From the NCBI GenBank assembly GCA_946902985.2, contig OX336389.2, positions 339,672,444-339,736,443 of the forward strand: a stretch of 64,000 bases of DNA, given 5' to 3'. Origin of the DNA: Meconema thalassinum (lineage: Eukaryota > Arthropoda > Insecta > Orthoptera > Tettigoniidae). Every line of letters starts with the position of its first letter. The first letter of the stretch is position 1. The notes below the pieces were generated by a model that worked only from the letters and a program-made list of their open reading frames with translations, ran no database searches and was not told the DNA's origin. Of this stretch, positions 21,681 to 33,060 are shown piece by piece. The position numbers were made by a program, and so were the translations under genes.

Positions 21681-24296
21681 ATGGTGAAAAGTGTTGCTCA
21701 AATGTCGTTATTTTGCTCTTTTGATGTATGTCCCTACAGCAATCCATTTTTGAATAATATTGTAATGGCAGATGAAAGTTTGAAGAAGATGTTAGAGGAG
21801 ATGTCTGCTAACATGAATCGCAGTATGAAGCAGATGCTGAATGAAAGCATGAAGGAGAATAATAGTCGAATGGAGGAGAATGTTAGTAATTTGTCTGCTA
21901 ATTTGAATGCAAGAATGGAGGAGAATGTTAGTAATTTGTCTGCTAATTTGAATGCAAGAATGGAGGAGAATGTTAGTAATTTGTCTGCTAATTTGAATGC
22001 AAGAATGGAGGAGAATGCTAGTAATTTGTCTGCTAATTTGAATGCAAGAATGGAGGAGAATGCTAGTAATTTGAAAGCTAGTATGGGTGAAAGTTTGAAG
22101 GGTATCCAAACTAGTGCTGCTAATTTGGAGGATAATATGTCGCGTTTACAGATTAATACCCTAGGAATTGAAAATACTGTAACTGACATCCGCACAGATG
22201 TATCTAATGTGCATAAAAATGTTGATGATGTTAAATTTGATGTGTCTAAGGTACAGAAAGACCTTACAATGTTAAATCTAGATGTAGCTAATGTCCGAGG
22301 GGATATTTCTTGTGCTAGAGCCGAAGTAGTTGTTGTCAAAAACGATGTAGCGACTGTCCAAGACAAGGTCGAGGAAGTCCAAAAAGAAATTCAAAAAGCT
22401 AGAACTGATGTATCCAATGTTCAGGTAGACATTAATAACATTCATGCGGATATAACTGAGGTGCAAAGTGACATAACTAAGATTCAGGTAGAGGTCAACA
22501 CAGTTTTCGTAGATATCACTAAAGTCCAAACTGATGTAAATAAAGTCAGGGAAGAAATCGAAAACTCAAAAACTCTTTGTACGCGTAATATAACTGCATT
22601 AGCGACTAGACTAGTTGATGAATCAGTTAGAACAACAACGTCTTTAGCAGAGTTGAAGTATGATGTAGAGGTCATGAGAACACAGGTATTAGACCACAAT
22701 AGAGTATTAAAAGAGGATATCGAAGTAGACATAGCCGAAATGTTAACAGCAAACGTAGCGGTATGGAAAGACGAGTGGAATAAGTCAAGTGGGGAACATG
22801 TAACCCAAATTCAGGAAAGGATTGAAAGAAAACTTGCCAGTACGCAGATAGAAATTAACAATGAAGTAGTACAGATTAGGAAAGATTTAAGTGTCAGGAT
22901 AAATTCGCTATCCGAAAAACAAGTTGACGATAGAACACAACTAGATCAGGATATGCAAACTTTAAAATCTACATTAGAGGATCAAATTCATAAAGTTGTC
23001 TCGGATCTAAATGAAACGACGAGTAAACTGAAAAATTTTAAGTTAGGAGAGGCTAGTTTAATGCAGGACTACAAAGAAGAGATAATCAAGAAAGTCTTAA
23101 CAGAAATCACCGACAAGGATACAGAAGGCTTAGCTTGCGAATTGATTAGGAATTATACTAGAAGACATAACCTAGAGCCAGAAGAAAGAGACGTGACTCC
23201 TGAGGAACGTGTATCCAGATTCAGAGAGGAGGATGACGAGAGGAATATGGAACCTGAGTGGAACTATCGAGATAGCGGGAAAAACTATCCGGATTCATAT
23301 CCGAGGAACGTGACGGTCATTAGGAATTTCGAAGACAAACCACAAAAATTCAGTAACACTGATAGTTTGACACCTATAGAGTTTGTAAGGAATCTCAAAG
23401 ATTATTTCATCGAAGCTCACATTCCCAGAGAGAGAGAGATGAAGATAGTAGAGAGATATCTGATTGGAGGACCCCTTGAATGGTTTTGCGCATTTAGATA
23501 CACATTCAGTAACTTTGACGAGTTTGCAGAGGCATTAATCAAACGATTTTGGTCCATAGAAGCGCAGAATTCGTTAAGAGCGGAGGTGTATTCAAGAAAA
23601 TACTCAGGTACTCTTCCAACGAGGTACGCTGATTTCTTTACGAGTCAGTTGTCCCGCTTGAGATTTTTGCAACCCCCATTGTCCACGGAGCAACTAATAG
23701 ATGCGATTTCTCGTATGCTGCCAGTTGAGGTGAGAAGACTTATAATTTCGTCCAACATCAGGGATTTATCCAGCATGGATGAATTACTGAGAAGGTTAGA
23801 CTACACAAGTCCAATGCCTAACGTAGTCCAGAAAGGTCAAAGGCAGGAGTTTAAAGAAATCAATACGGTATATATGGACCAAGTCCAACAAACTGACAAG
23901 CCAGAGGAGGAGAAAACTGACAATGTAGGTCCTCACAGGAATAATCAGTTTAGAAATTACAGATCACAAGGTTACCGACCGTATCAACAGAGAAGAGGTT
24001 GGAACTACAACCGAGGAAACTACAATGGAAGAGGCAGATATTACAACAATAATGGGTATAACCGTAACTATAATAGGAATAACCAAAACCAAAATAGAAA
24101 CCAGAATACTCAAAGTCAGGTTATGACACCTGATCAGTATCAGCAAAGAGAAAAGGAAAGCCAGCAATACTTAAAAGAATTAAGGGATAAAGAAGCTGAC
24201 AATCAAAAGAAAAGGCAGGATGTTGTAATCGATCCTGGGCCTTCTACGAGCCAGCAGAACTTTGAAAATAGAAATACTGGTCAGAAGAGAAAGTAG
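21681..24296 (+). CDS. gag: Gag-like protein with long coiled coil, 871 aa maximum
   Basis: This is the structural protein of the LTR element, and it is intact. The probable start is Met29 (21765), which has G at -3 and +4; the upstream Met at 21681 has a poor context. Residues 63-137 are 15-residue repeats (RMEENVSNLSANLNA, four near-identical plus one diverged). Residues 145-330 form a long heptad-like coiled coil full of DVxxVxxDI steps, and helical character continues to about 480. Residues 560-730 resemble a Ty3/Gypsy capsid (SLTPIEFVRNLKDYF, GPLEWFCAFRY, FDEFAEALIKRFW). The tail (750-830) is rich in Asn, Arg, Tyr and Gln with RG pairs but has no CCHC zinc knuckle, so RNA binding is probably by basic/aromatic residues. 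The coiled coil makes it far longer than usual Gag. Confidence 0.85.
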   Translation: MVKSVAQMSLFCSFDVCPYSNPFLNNIVMADESLKKMLEEMSANMNRSMKQMLNESMKENNSRMEENVSNLSANLNARMEENVSNLSANLNARMEENVSNLSANLNARMEENASNLSANLNARMEENASNLKASMGESLKGIQTSAANLEDNMSRLQINTLGIENTVTDIRTDVSNVHKNVDDVKFDVSKVQKDLTMLNLDVANVRGDISCARAEVVVVKNDVATVQDKVEEVQKEIQKARTDVSNVQVDINNIHADITEVQSDITKIQVEVNTVFVDITKVQTDVNKVREEIENSKTLCTRNITALATRLVDESVRTTTSLAELKYDVEVMRTQVLDHNRVLKEDIEVDIAEMLTANVAVWKDEWNKSSGEHVTQIQERIERKLASTQIEINNEVVQIRKDLSVRINSLSEKQVDDRTQLDQDMQTLKSTLEDQIHKVVSDLNETTSKLKNFKLGEASLMQDYKEEIIKKVLTEITDKDTEGLACELIRNYTRRHNLEPEERDVTPEERVSRFREEDDERNMEPEWNYRDSGKNYPDSYPRNVTVIRNFEDKPQKFSNTDSLTPIEFVRNLKDYFIEAHIPREREMKIVERYLIGGPLEWFCAFRYTFSNFDEFAEALIKRFWSIEAQNSLRAEVYSRKYSGTLPTRYADFFTSQLSRLRFLQPPLSTEQLIDAISRMLPVEVRRLIISSNIRDLSSMDELLRRLDYTSPMPNVVQKGQRQEFKEINTVYMDQVQQTDKPEEEKTDNVGPHRNNQFRNYRSQGYRPYQQRRGWNYNRGNYNGRGRYYNNNGYNRNYNRNNQNQNRNQNTQSQVMTPDQYQQREKESQQYLKELRDKEADNQKKRQDVVIDPGPSTSQQNFENRNTGQKRK

Positions 24297-24474
24297 AGAG
24301 GAAAGAATACATTAACCACACACAACCCAGAGTAGAAGAAATATATGATTAAGGAACATAGAGGAAATATCATACTAGAGTAAGCCAGTAATAATTCAAT
24401 TTCGTGTTCAAGAGAGTTGAGATACTTGTAACATTGAGTTTAAAAACAATTTGCAACTGTTTTTAAAACGTGGT

Positions 24475-24484
24475 GAGAGGAGAA
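24475..24484 (+). promoter_or_regulatory. Polypurine tract
   Basis: GAGAGGAGAA directly abuts the 3' LTR start (TGCCCC at 24485). This is the expected position for the plus-strand primer of reverse transcription. Confidence 0.65.
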
Positions 24485-27400
24485 TGCCCCCGTAATTGAA
24501 TTATATAGAGACCACGGTGGCTATATTGAAATTATAATTAGAGTTATGGTTGTCATAGTTATGACGTGGGTAGTCATGACGTAAGCACGGATGACGTAAA
24601 TGTTATGCCAGCAGGCTACTTGAGCTGAGATTCTCAGTGACGTCAGCATTTAGTCGAGAATGTTCCAAGATTTACGACGCAGTCGCAGGAAACGAGGAAT
24701 TCTGCTGAGGAAGAAACTATGCTATTGGAGGAGAGGCATGAACCAATGAACGATAGTTTAAAGGAAGACGGAGATTGCTGAAACTATGGTATTTTTATTA
24801 CTTTTGGAATGCAGAATTGTGGAAATCCATTTGCAGTAAAGGCATTGATTTGGAATTTTGGTGAAATTTATTTTCAGTTTTTGAATTTTGAAAATCCGTC
24901 ATGTATTAACGAAGTTGGAAGTTTTAGCGATGACGCAGTATCACGCTTTGGAAGGGATGGAAACGCCCCTCGAGAAGTTAATAAAAGGGCTTGCGCAGAA
25001 GAGAGGAGCCTCTTTCGTTCTCTGATCATTCTGAGATCTCATTCTCAGATCATCGAAGTATATTTGTGAAAGTTCTTTTCTTATACATTCATTATAGTGA
25101 GACGTCGAAGTGAACAGCAGTGAAAAGAATCGTCTTTATAACGCGTGGCGAGGCCACTATATTAACGAGATCCAAGTCAAACTAGGTGAAGTTGAAACGG
25201 ACCTTAGAAAGCTTCTACAAGTTTAGCTTCGAACAGTTAGCGGTCACCGATAAGCTAATTGTATTGTGCAGTGCTACATGCAGTTATAGAGAAAAGCTGA
25301 ACAATTTCGACCGATTAGTTTAAAGGATATTAGCAGTTTTATACGACTGACAAAAGTGATTATCTCGCCACAAGAGAAGCACTTTCGTATAGCCAGAATC
25401 AACGCAAGGCTGACGCTGCGAGTGGAATAGAAAGACTTCAGATTGCTTGGTTACAGAACGATACAGTATAATGGAGCAATTGAATACGGCAGTTTGTTCT
25501 TCTGACACTACAACCGAAGAGCAGATGGAAGGCTAAAAGGGCTTATTGCAATTGGGACATACTTCAACGGAGTAAGATAGCGACATGGAACTTCGCTAAT
25601 TGCTATTCCACACAAGCGAACATGCGGTGAATACCATCTACACCCATGTTTCGTAATTAAAGGCTGAATACCATCGAACAGCCATAGAAACAATTTCATA
25701 CTCTGAATATGAATAATTTCTTCGGAAATTTCTACAAAACTTCATGGCGATTGTCTACTGGAACTTCAGGGAATTTTTCAAGAGAGGTCAGGGATATCCC
25801 GACTCACAAAGAAGATTATTGCCGGAAGGATGTCTATTCGTCTTCGAGGAGCAGAGCGATTCACGGAGAAGGAAGCAGTTCGATTCTCCGAGGGTGCTAT
25901 TTCCTATTTCGAGGATGGAGCTCAACTTTAACGTGGTGAAATGGATCCATCAGCAGTCTTCTTTGGGGAATTTTCCTCTGGAACGTCAATCGGCAGATAA
26001 GGTAGTCGTGAACGTTTATTGTATTTGAGTTTACTAATGATGTTTGAGCAACCATTTTTCCCATATTTTTATCCTCATGTATTTTGCCCTATTTTCTTGT
26101 TGAGATTCCTATTCTCAGTACACCTTGATGAGTTTTGCATTTTTCGACGATTTATTAAGACATTGTTATGTCATGGGCATAGTTAATGATTTTGAATCAG
26201 TTGAGACTGATATTTAGATTTTTCAGTAATTAATATTTTTTGTAGTCACGATTTGACTGTAAGTTAATGATTTTTTTTATGGCAGATTTAAATTCAGACA
26301 GCGTGTCATTTTATTAAAGTAATTCAACCCCAGTTTAATTACTTTGACCAATTTTCTGTCATCATCAAGAAGGAAGAACATTTAATTGATTTTAGAGCGT
26401 TAAAATCTCTTACGTTGTCGACGATCTTGGAAATACTAGTCGTTATTTGTATTGATTGCAACAAAGACATTTACCGTCAGTTATGAATGAACATTGCATT
26501 ATAGACACTTTTGTGAAAGAGTAACTTTAATAATGAATTATTGAATGCATTAAAGTCAAGTACTTTTGTTAGGAGTTTTTCTCAATTAGAGAATTATATA
26601 ACGATGTTTGCATTCCCCAGTCTAATTGGATTCTATTCGACTACTTTGCATTTTAGTCGCACTTTATTTGAAGATAGTATTTTTATACTGCTATTTCTTT
26701 TAAGATGTTAATCTTAAATTTTTGATAGACCAGACAGGCGTATATAAGCGTATTCACTATTAAATTTGTTTGTGATTGGCAAGTTTTGACTTCATTTCGG
26801 TTCATGAATGAAATCCACGAAGGTTAAATAGAAAAACAGTTTTGAAACTATTAATGATTTAAAAAAAAATTTTAAGTGGAACTATGAATGTATAATCGCT
26901 AGTGCAGCGCGTGTTGAAAGTCGCTGAGATATAATGCCCTTGAATATGAAGGAGGTTCCCACAGGAATTATTGTTAAAGAATTATTTGTGGAAGTTTTGT
27001 AAGTGATGTGGAAGTTTTAATGCCATATAGATTAATATATGATGATTTTGGGCATATTTTTAATGCAGACTGTGCATTAACTTGTTAGCGAAGGATTTTC
27101 CGCTGGAGTAAGATTGTTATAGTTCGTTGAAAATTAATCAAGTGATTTACTGTTATAATTAACACGAGTTTTGAAAGAATTTGAGATAAGATTTTGAATG
27201 AAGGTTGCCGTCACAAATCATTATTAAAACCTTTATTAAACCAGATTGTGACATTAACATGTATAACTAACCTTCATTGGTCGATTATATTAAACAGGAT
27301 TATAAAATTATCAACCGAATGAACATGTGGTTAATGTATTTATTAAATTAATAATTTAAACAATTTAAATGTTAATATTGTAAATAATTGCTGTAAATAT

Positions 27401-28385
27401 TTTTGAAAATAATATGGAACGAGAGTGATGTTAAAGGCGTGCTTATAATATTTTTATTGTCTTTGACAAATATTATAAACAATTTCTAATTGTTATAAAT
27501 AATTTATGTGATTTTGTTATAAACATTTAAGAGCTAATTAAACATTTGGATTGAACTTAACAAGTTTAAAGGAATTAACATAATGATCCAATAGGATGTG
27601 AGCAAAGTACTTGAAAGATTTGCGTAAATATAATGTGAGTTGTCTCGTAGACATTTAAAAGCTTGAGAGAACAGGCTGTACTCTTACGTAACTTAGCACG
27701 TGAGAAGGGAGTGCATTTGACCAGTATGCAACAGGCTGAGGGTAGCCCGCTGCTGTGCCAACATATGGTTCTCAGAGAGTGAGGTCGTACACACTCTGGC
27801 CTTGCGACTATAAATACCATTCTCATGTTTATTAAAAGGAAACCAAATGCTCTATATATGTCACACCCTGACGTCCTTCTCCAATCCAATAGTGTTATGA
27901 ATATTACGTTATTTGAAGCTCTTGGGAGCTAAAATGTTTTATATCATGTTGTATGATAATTTTTGCAAGTCCTACTGGAGGACGTAGTCAGATTGACTTA
28001 GGCTACTGATAGCCACGTTGTTTTTGTTGTGTTAGTAAAATCATACCCTTTATTAGAAATAAAGCTTTTGTACAGTTCAAAGTTCTCGTCTTCGTTTTTG
28101 GTTCATTTTTAAATGTCATGGTGGAGGTTATTGTGTGAACAGACTTTAGTGATCCTGTTGTCAACTCAAACCCCGAGATAATTAAGAGGTAAGTAACGGT
28201 GAGTATGAACCCCCGTCTATTTTGGTGTGTTCCACAATGATTTCCTGTGAACTTCTGTGCTCTTATCTCGATAGTGTCTGTCAGTGCCATTTTCATTGAT
28301 GTAGCTGAGCCGGTGCGATTGATAATTGGCAATCCGATTGAGGGGGCGGATTTCTGACAGCCTACTATCCAGGTAAACGGGGACA
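24485..28385 (+). repeat. 3' LTR, 3,901 bp
   Basis: It matches the 5' LTR base for base with an offset of 7,384. The exceptions seen are positions corresponding to 17200, 19587, 20312 and 20367, and the inverted 18-bp AT segment at 26858-26875. Confidence 0.92.
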
Positions 28386-28616
28386 GTACCATCCCGGCAT
28401 TTGCCCGAAGACGAAGTGGGAAACCACGGAAAACCACTTCGAGGATGGCTGAGGTGGGAATCGAATCCCCTCTACTCATTTGGAACACCCGAGGCTAAGT
28501 AGACCCCGTTCCAGTCCTCATACCACTTTTTCAAATTTCGTGGCAGAGCCGGAAATCGAACCCAGGACCTCCGGGGCGGCAGCTAACCATGCTGACCGCT
28601 ACGCAACGGAGGCGAC

Positions 28617-28620
<4 letters not shown>
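28386..28620 (-). mobile_element. SINE type S1b, head half, right of the LTR element
   Basis: It resumes the SINE broken at 17100 and runs to its tRNA-like head (GCTGACCGCTACGCAACGG reading right). A (TAA)n microsatellite follows at 28618-28657. Confidence 0.9.
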
Positions 28621-28659
<39 letters not shown>

Positions 28660-28733
28660 ACCTCTCTACTTTCTGGAAGGTAGTACAACACCCGAATCGC
28701 CACTGTATTTTACAAGTTTATATTGTTGAGTTA

Positions 28734-29013
28734 GGGGGCTGCGTGGCCCAGTCGGTAGAGGCACTGAGCTTCTAACTGAAAGGGAGTGGGTCCGATCCTC
28801 ACCCAGGTAGTGGATTTTAGAAACAACACTACCACTTTCGGATACGCAAATGGCCCTGGGGTTCACTCAGCCTACACCAGAAATGAGTACCAGGGTAATT
28901 CCTGGGAGCAAAGACGGCCGGGCGTGGAGCTGACAACTCCAGCCCATCTAGTGCCGATGTCACAAAAAGTGTAAGCCTCTACCTCCATGGCCTGTAGAGA
29001 GTTGGCTTTGATT
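28734..29013 (+). mobile_element. SINE type S3 with a LINE-derived tail
   Basis: The tRNA-like head has A-box TGGCCCAGTCGGTAGAGGC and B-box GGGTCCGATCCTC. A body and then a tail of about 90 bp follow, containing GGAGCTGACAACTCC and GTGCCGATGTCACAAA. The tail matches the 3' end of the non-LTR element at 60241-60345. Imperfect 16-bp flanks (TTATATTGTTGAGTTA at 28718, TTATAATGTTAAGTTA at 29014) agree at 14 of 16 positions. Confidence 0.85.
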
Positions 29014-29145
29014 TTATAATGTTAAGTTATGATTAAATGGGAGTGAACAGTTATTTACAGGGGATCATTAACATTGTCTACAAAATATTTTACTATAGTT
29101 ATAATTGTAGAATTTCGTCCTTTAGAGCGACAATCAATTCATTAA

Positions 29146-29466
29146 CGTACCCTGCGGCTAAGCAGTGCTCGTTAAATCGTGCACCACGGCCGCGAGGGCA
29201 GCTGCAGCAAGTCCGGAGATCGGAAGTTCGAATTCCGACGCTGACAGTGGCTATCCCGAATTTTCCCACACATCCTCCAGGAAAATGCAGGGATAGTACC
29301 TTACTCCAAGTCCCGTGGCACCTACCTCATCCCTGTGCCTACTACAGCTACACGCCTACAGTCATCAGTTCACAAAAGTAGGGCCTACAGGTTTTCAGAC
29401 AAGCTCTACACGCAACGAACTACACGGAACTGATGACCAAGATGTCCTAATTCCCTTAAATAAATT
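29146..29466 (+). mobile_element. SINE type S1v, plus strand
   Basis: It has a head-like GTTCGAATTCCGACGCTGAC, a CCCGAATTTTCCCACAC core and a tail ending gatgtcctaattccct. It is the same variant family as 455, 44930, 46452 and 51278. Confidence 0.65.
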
Positions 29467-29774
29467 AGCAACAAATTTCTTTATCCCTATAGTAGAAAAT
29501 CCACGTTGGATATTAGGAATATCAAAGTTGATCCGTAGTCATATTGACTAGCGTATCATTATTTCTTACAGATGGGAAGGATAAGTTATTCCTATTTTTT
29601 TCATGGCTAAACACATTAATATTTTTAACATGGATATGTTTTTGGGTTGGTGATGAAGCCAAAATTTGCGTGGTACAAATTGAAAGTGTGACGGTCTACC
29701 AGCACCTTGCCCCCAAGTGGGCGCGCGCAGATACTAAGATACTACTCGTATCTCATTACTGCCTCTGCCATGCG

Positions 29775-30025
29775 AAAAGCACCGGCTGTGGTGGCCGAGA
29801 GTACTAACGCGCTACTTCGTGTTCGTCCCTCGCTGGCATCGAGAGAGCGTGGGTTCAAATCCCACCTCGGCCATCCTGAAAATGGTTTTCGTGGTTTCCC
29901 ATTTTCACCACCAGGCGGGACGGTTCTTTTCAATAGGTGCAAGGCTGATTTCCTTCCAAAATCCCTTCCCTGACTCGTCCTGAAAATATAATAAATGGCC
30001 GATGACTGCATTAATAAAGAACAAA
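29775..30025 (+). mobile_element. SINE type S8
   Basis: A tRNA-like head (TGGCCGAGAG, then GTGGGTTCAAATCCCACC) is followed by the widespread GGTTTTCGTGGTTTCCCA core. A short tail ends with aaatggccgatgactg. Its core is related to S1 but the head and tail differ. Confidence 0.65.
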
Positions 30026-33000
30026 TAATATAGCACTTCGATAATTTATTGCGCAGTTGTAGAGAATGAACATTTCATTTCACTGAAGGGAGCCTTGAAA
30101 AGAGCAAAGCCCCACTTCTCATTTGAGATGCGTCAGAGCCAAAGACATGTCATTCGCTGTACGTATGAGACGTGGGTAGGTTTTTGCTAAGAATTAACCT
30201 TACCCACAAGGGAAGATGAAGAGAGAAGTAAAGGGAAGTGGGTTTCGGACAGAGGAACAAGTGTGGATAATAGGACGAAAGTCCAACATCAAATACAAAC
30301 CATTTTTAAAGAAGAGTGTCACCGCAAAGCCCGTGAAATCACTAAAGTGAGTGGGGACCCGAACACAGCTAACAGGAAACGCAGCTAGAGCTTGGGCTAT
30401 TTGCGAGCGTGAGGAGGTGGTACCTTCCCGTCCAAGCCAAGATTCGGCTACTATGGGGAAGGGTGGTGGTCTGGCGAAGAGAGAAATGATGAGTTTCCTA
30501 TGTATCTTTTCAAAGGAGTTTGTTTTAAACAAACATTTTGAAGAATACAAATAGTTTGAATTGGCCGTGATGTTTTGATTCTTGAAATTGTAGAATTTCT
30601 AAAAAGCGACCGAATGTTTCCAAGAAGGGTAGGGATAAAGCAATTATACCCTTGTCAATAATTTTGGTAAGAGCACCAATAGTTGCATTTAGGAATGGCT
30701 AAGCTTTTACCCAGCAAAGCGCCGACTAAGAGTTTAGACAATGAGAAAAACTTCAATTTTGAAAACCAACCATAAGTTGTAGAGAAAAACTCAACAAGCA
30801 GGAAGCTGGCGGAGCGAGCTATGCTTGCCTTACTAGCTAGTTAGAATTAGCTATCAAAGCTAAGAGAGGCTTTAATAAGTTTGTGACTAAGAGTTCTTGC
30901 TCAAATGCAACAAAAAGTGGAACCGTTATTAATTTTATTTGTGAGGTTTTTAAATTTAAGCCCATAGGAAGAGTAGGGGAAGACAGAATCTTGCCTAATC
31001 GTTATTTTATAGAAAATGATAAAGCAAAAAGATAAATTTGGATTTATTTAACAATGCAAAAAAGTGTAATCAATTTGACACATATGTAATTTGATTTTAT
31101 AAACCATTATAAACCTCCTAAAATCATTTAAAGCTTGCACCAGGCAATTGACAATTTTTTGGTTTGGAACCTTTTATAAGCACTAAAATCTTCATGAGAT
31201 TTTGAAATGGTGCTAAGATTAATAAATTGGAAATTTAAAGATAATTAACGTAATTAAAGTTAAATAATAAATCAAGTACAAGATGTGTACTTTAAGGATT
31301 TCTAGATGGGCATCTTAGAAATATGAACAAATAACAACTTCGAAAGTAACAACAAAAAACAGGGAGAAATGAAATAGAAGTTTCTATAACTTCTTATATT
31401 GATACAGAATTACTTTTAGAGTTTATACAAATAGGGCAGGTCACTTATTGTGAAACCTGAAGAGAAAAATTAAAGTGAAGTTTCTAGAACTTCTATATTT
31501 AAACAGGATCATGAGGAAAAAATGGGGCCAGTTACCCTTTCATGAAACCTGGATTAAAGAGATTAATGAAAGGTTTAGTACTTAGACAATAACCAATTCT
31601 TGTGCTAGCAAGAAAAGAAAATAGATTAATAAGCAGTTTCTAACTGCTGATATTTATACAGAGTGAATAAGTTGTAAATGGAGAAAGTTGGGAGGGCGCC
31701 TATGGTTTGGCGAGGCCTCGTTGCAAAATACATAAATTTAAAGATTAACCTAATTTGTTAGTAAGGAATAGTTAGGAAGAGGAAATAGGAACTTTGTGGA
31801 GAAAGTTCTTGGCCTATTTTATATATTTCGGACGAGCGCGACGCGGATGAGAAATCGAACGAGCACTGTTTCACTATAGTCTATTGACGTGGCTGAAAAG
31901 TTCACTATTGTAGCACTGAAAGTTTATAGCAAGGAAAGTTATTGCAATGGTGAAAAAATAACTAGTTGCACTAGATTTGCGAGAGTCTATTGCGTTGAAA
32001 AACTTGTAGGTTATAGTTAAATGCAGCAGACAAAGTCCCACGAAGGAAGAAAAATTAGATGTGTGAGTGGAAAATACTAGAAGGTTTAACTTGTAGATGA
32101 ATTGTTTGGCATGGAAAATTCCAGAACAGTCATAACTGTTGACATTGGCAGAAAAGGTCCAGCTTTGGAACGAGCTAAGTTTTCTACAGACAGTGGGTAA
32201 TTTAACGATGTCCCACGTTGTGAGAAATTATCTCAGTTAATATGCATAAGAAATGCTGCTTCATTTTAAGATTAGCTTAGATAGACAAAGCCCAACATCG
32301 AAAATCCCGCGAAGATGGTTATTGCCCCACATTTAGCAATTTCACACTGTCTGGAAAATGATGGTTAAAAAGCATGTAGCTATTTAAAAGCAATTAAAAT
32401 GAGTTGAAGAACGTTGAAGTAGTACTTAGCTCATTTCTGATGAACGGCGATTCTCTAGTTGACCGTTAGTTACGATCTGGACATGGCGTCCAATTTAAAA
32501 GTTTGTCTCTCGAGGAGAGGAGACAAGCTTTAGGTAAGCTCCGACTGGAAGTCTTGACGACCGTAGCACAAGTGAAGCCAGCTCAACGAAGCGCGGAGAG
32601 ACCATGGAAGGGAAAAGAGTGGGGGTAGGAGACAAAGGAATATACATAAGAATAACCAACATTGTAAACATTAATTCTCTTGATGAAATGGTCTTCAAAG
32701 AGTTGATAGTAGGCGTCACTTGCGAAGCCTGGTATGAAAAAGTAGACGAAGTCCTCTTGATCACAGAGAAGATAGCTGGCGATAGCGACGAGATCTGGTG
32801 GCTAGATTGGTAAGGAAGTCCTCTTGTACATGTAAAAATTGAGGAACTTCAGAGATTCACTGCTGGATGACGCTAGGTGGGTCTTGGAAGATATATATCT
32901 AGAACAGACTCACAGGTAGTATAAGCAAAGTATACTAACAAAGAGAAACCAGGAGATCACTGTTGGTGTTTGCGAAAAAAAAAAAAAAAAAGGAAGTAAT

Positions 33001-33060
33001 GAAATAAAGCAAAGAGAAGCAAAAGCTTACTCTGTCTTACCGTGTATTCCAAAGAATACA
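30026..33060. other. AT-rich DNA, no gene recognised
   Basis: There is no long open frame and no terminal repeats that I could pair. Motifs of the form tttctagaacttct recur near 31380 and 31480. An 18-A run lies near 32975. It could hold an old unrecognised repeat. Confidence 0.5.

Larger units (their letters stand above)
17101..28385 (+). mobile_element. Gag-only LTR retrotransposon, complete, young
   Basis: Two 3,901-bp direct repeats (17101-21001 and 24485-28385) begin TG and end CA. They bracket a 3,483-bp interior with a primer-binding region, one long gag-like gene and a polypurine tract. The flanks carry the 4-bp duplication GTAC at 17097-17100 and 28386-28389. I found four base differences and one 18-bp inverted segment between the LTRs, so insertion was recent. 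No protease, RT, RNase H or integrase motifs exist in any frame of the interior; only 188 bp separate the gag stop from the 3' LTR. Gag type and 4-bp duplication suggest the Ty3/Gypsy side. It must borrow pol functions from another element. Confidence 0.9.

Noticed and set aside
28003..28488. 161-codon minus-strand frame
   Set aside because: It crosses the 3' LTR end into the S1b SINE. The protein would be part LTR and part SINE with no domain.
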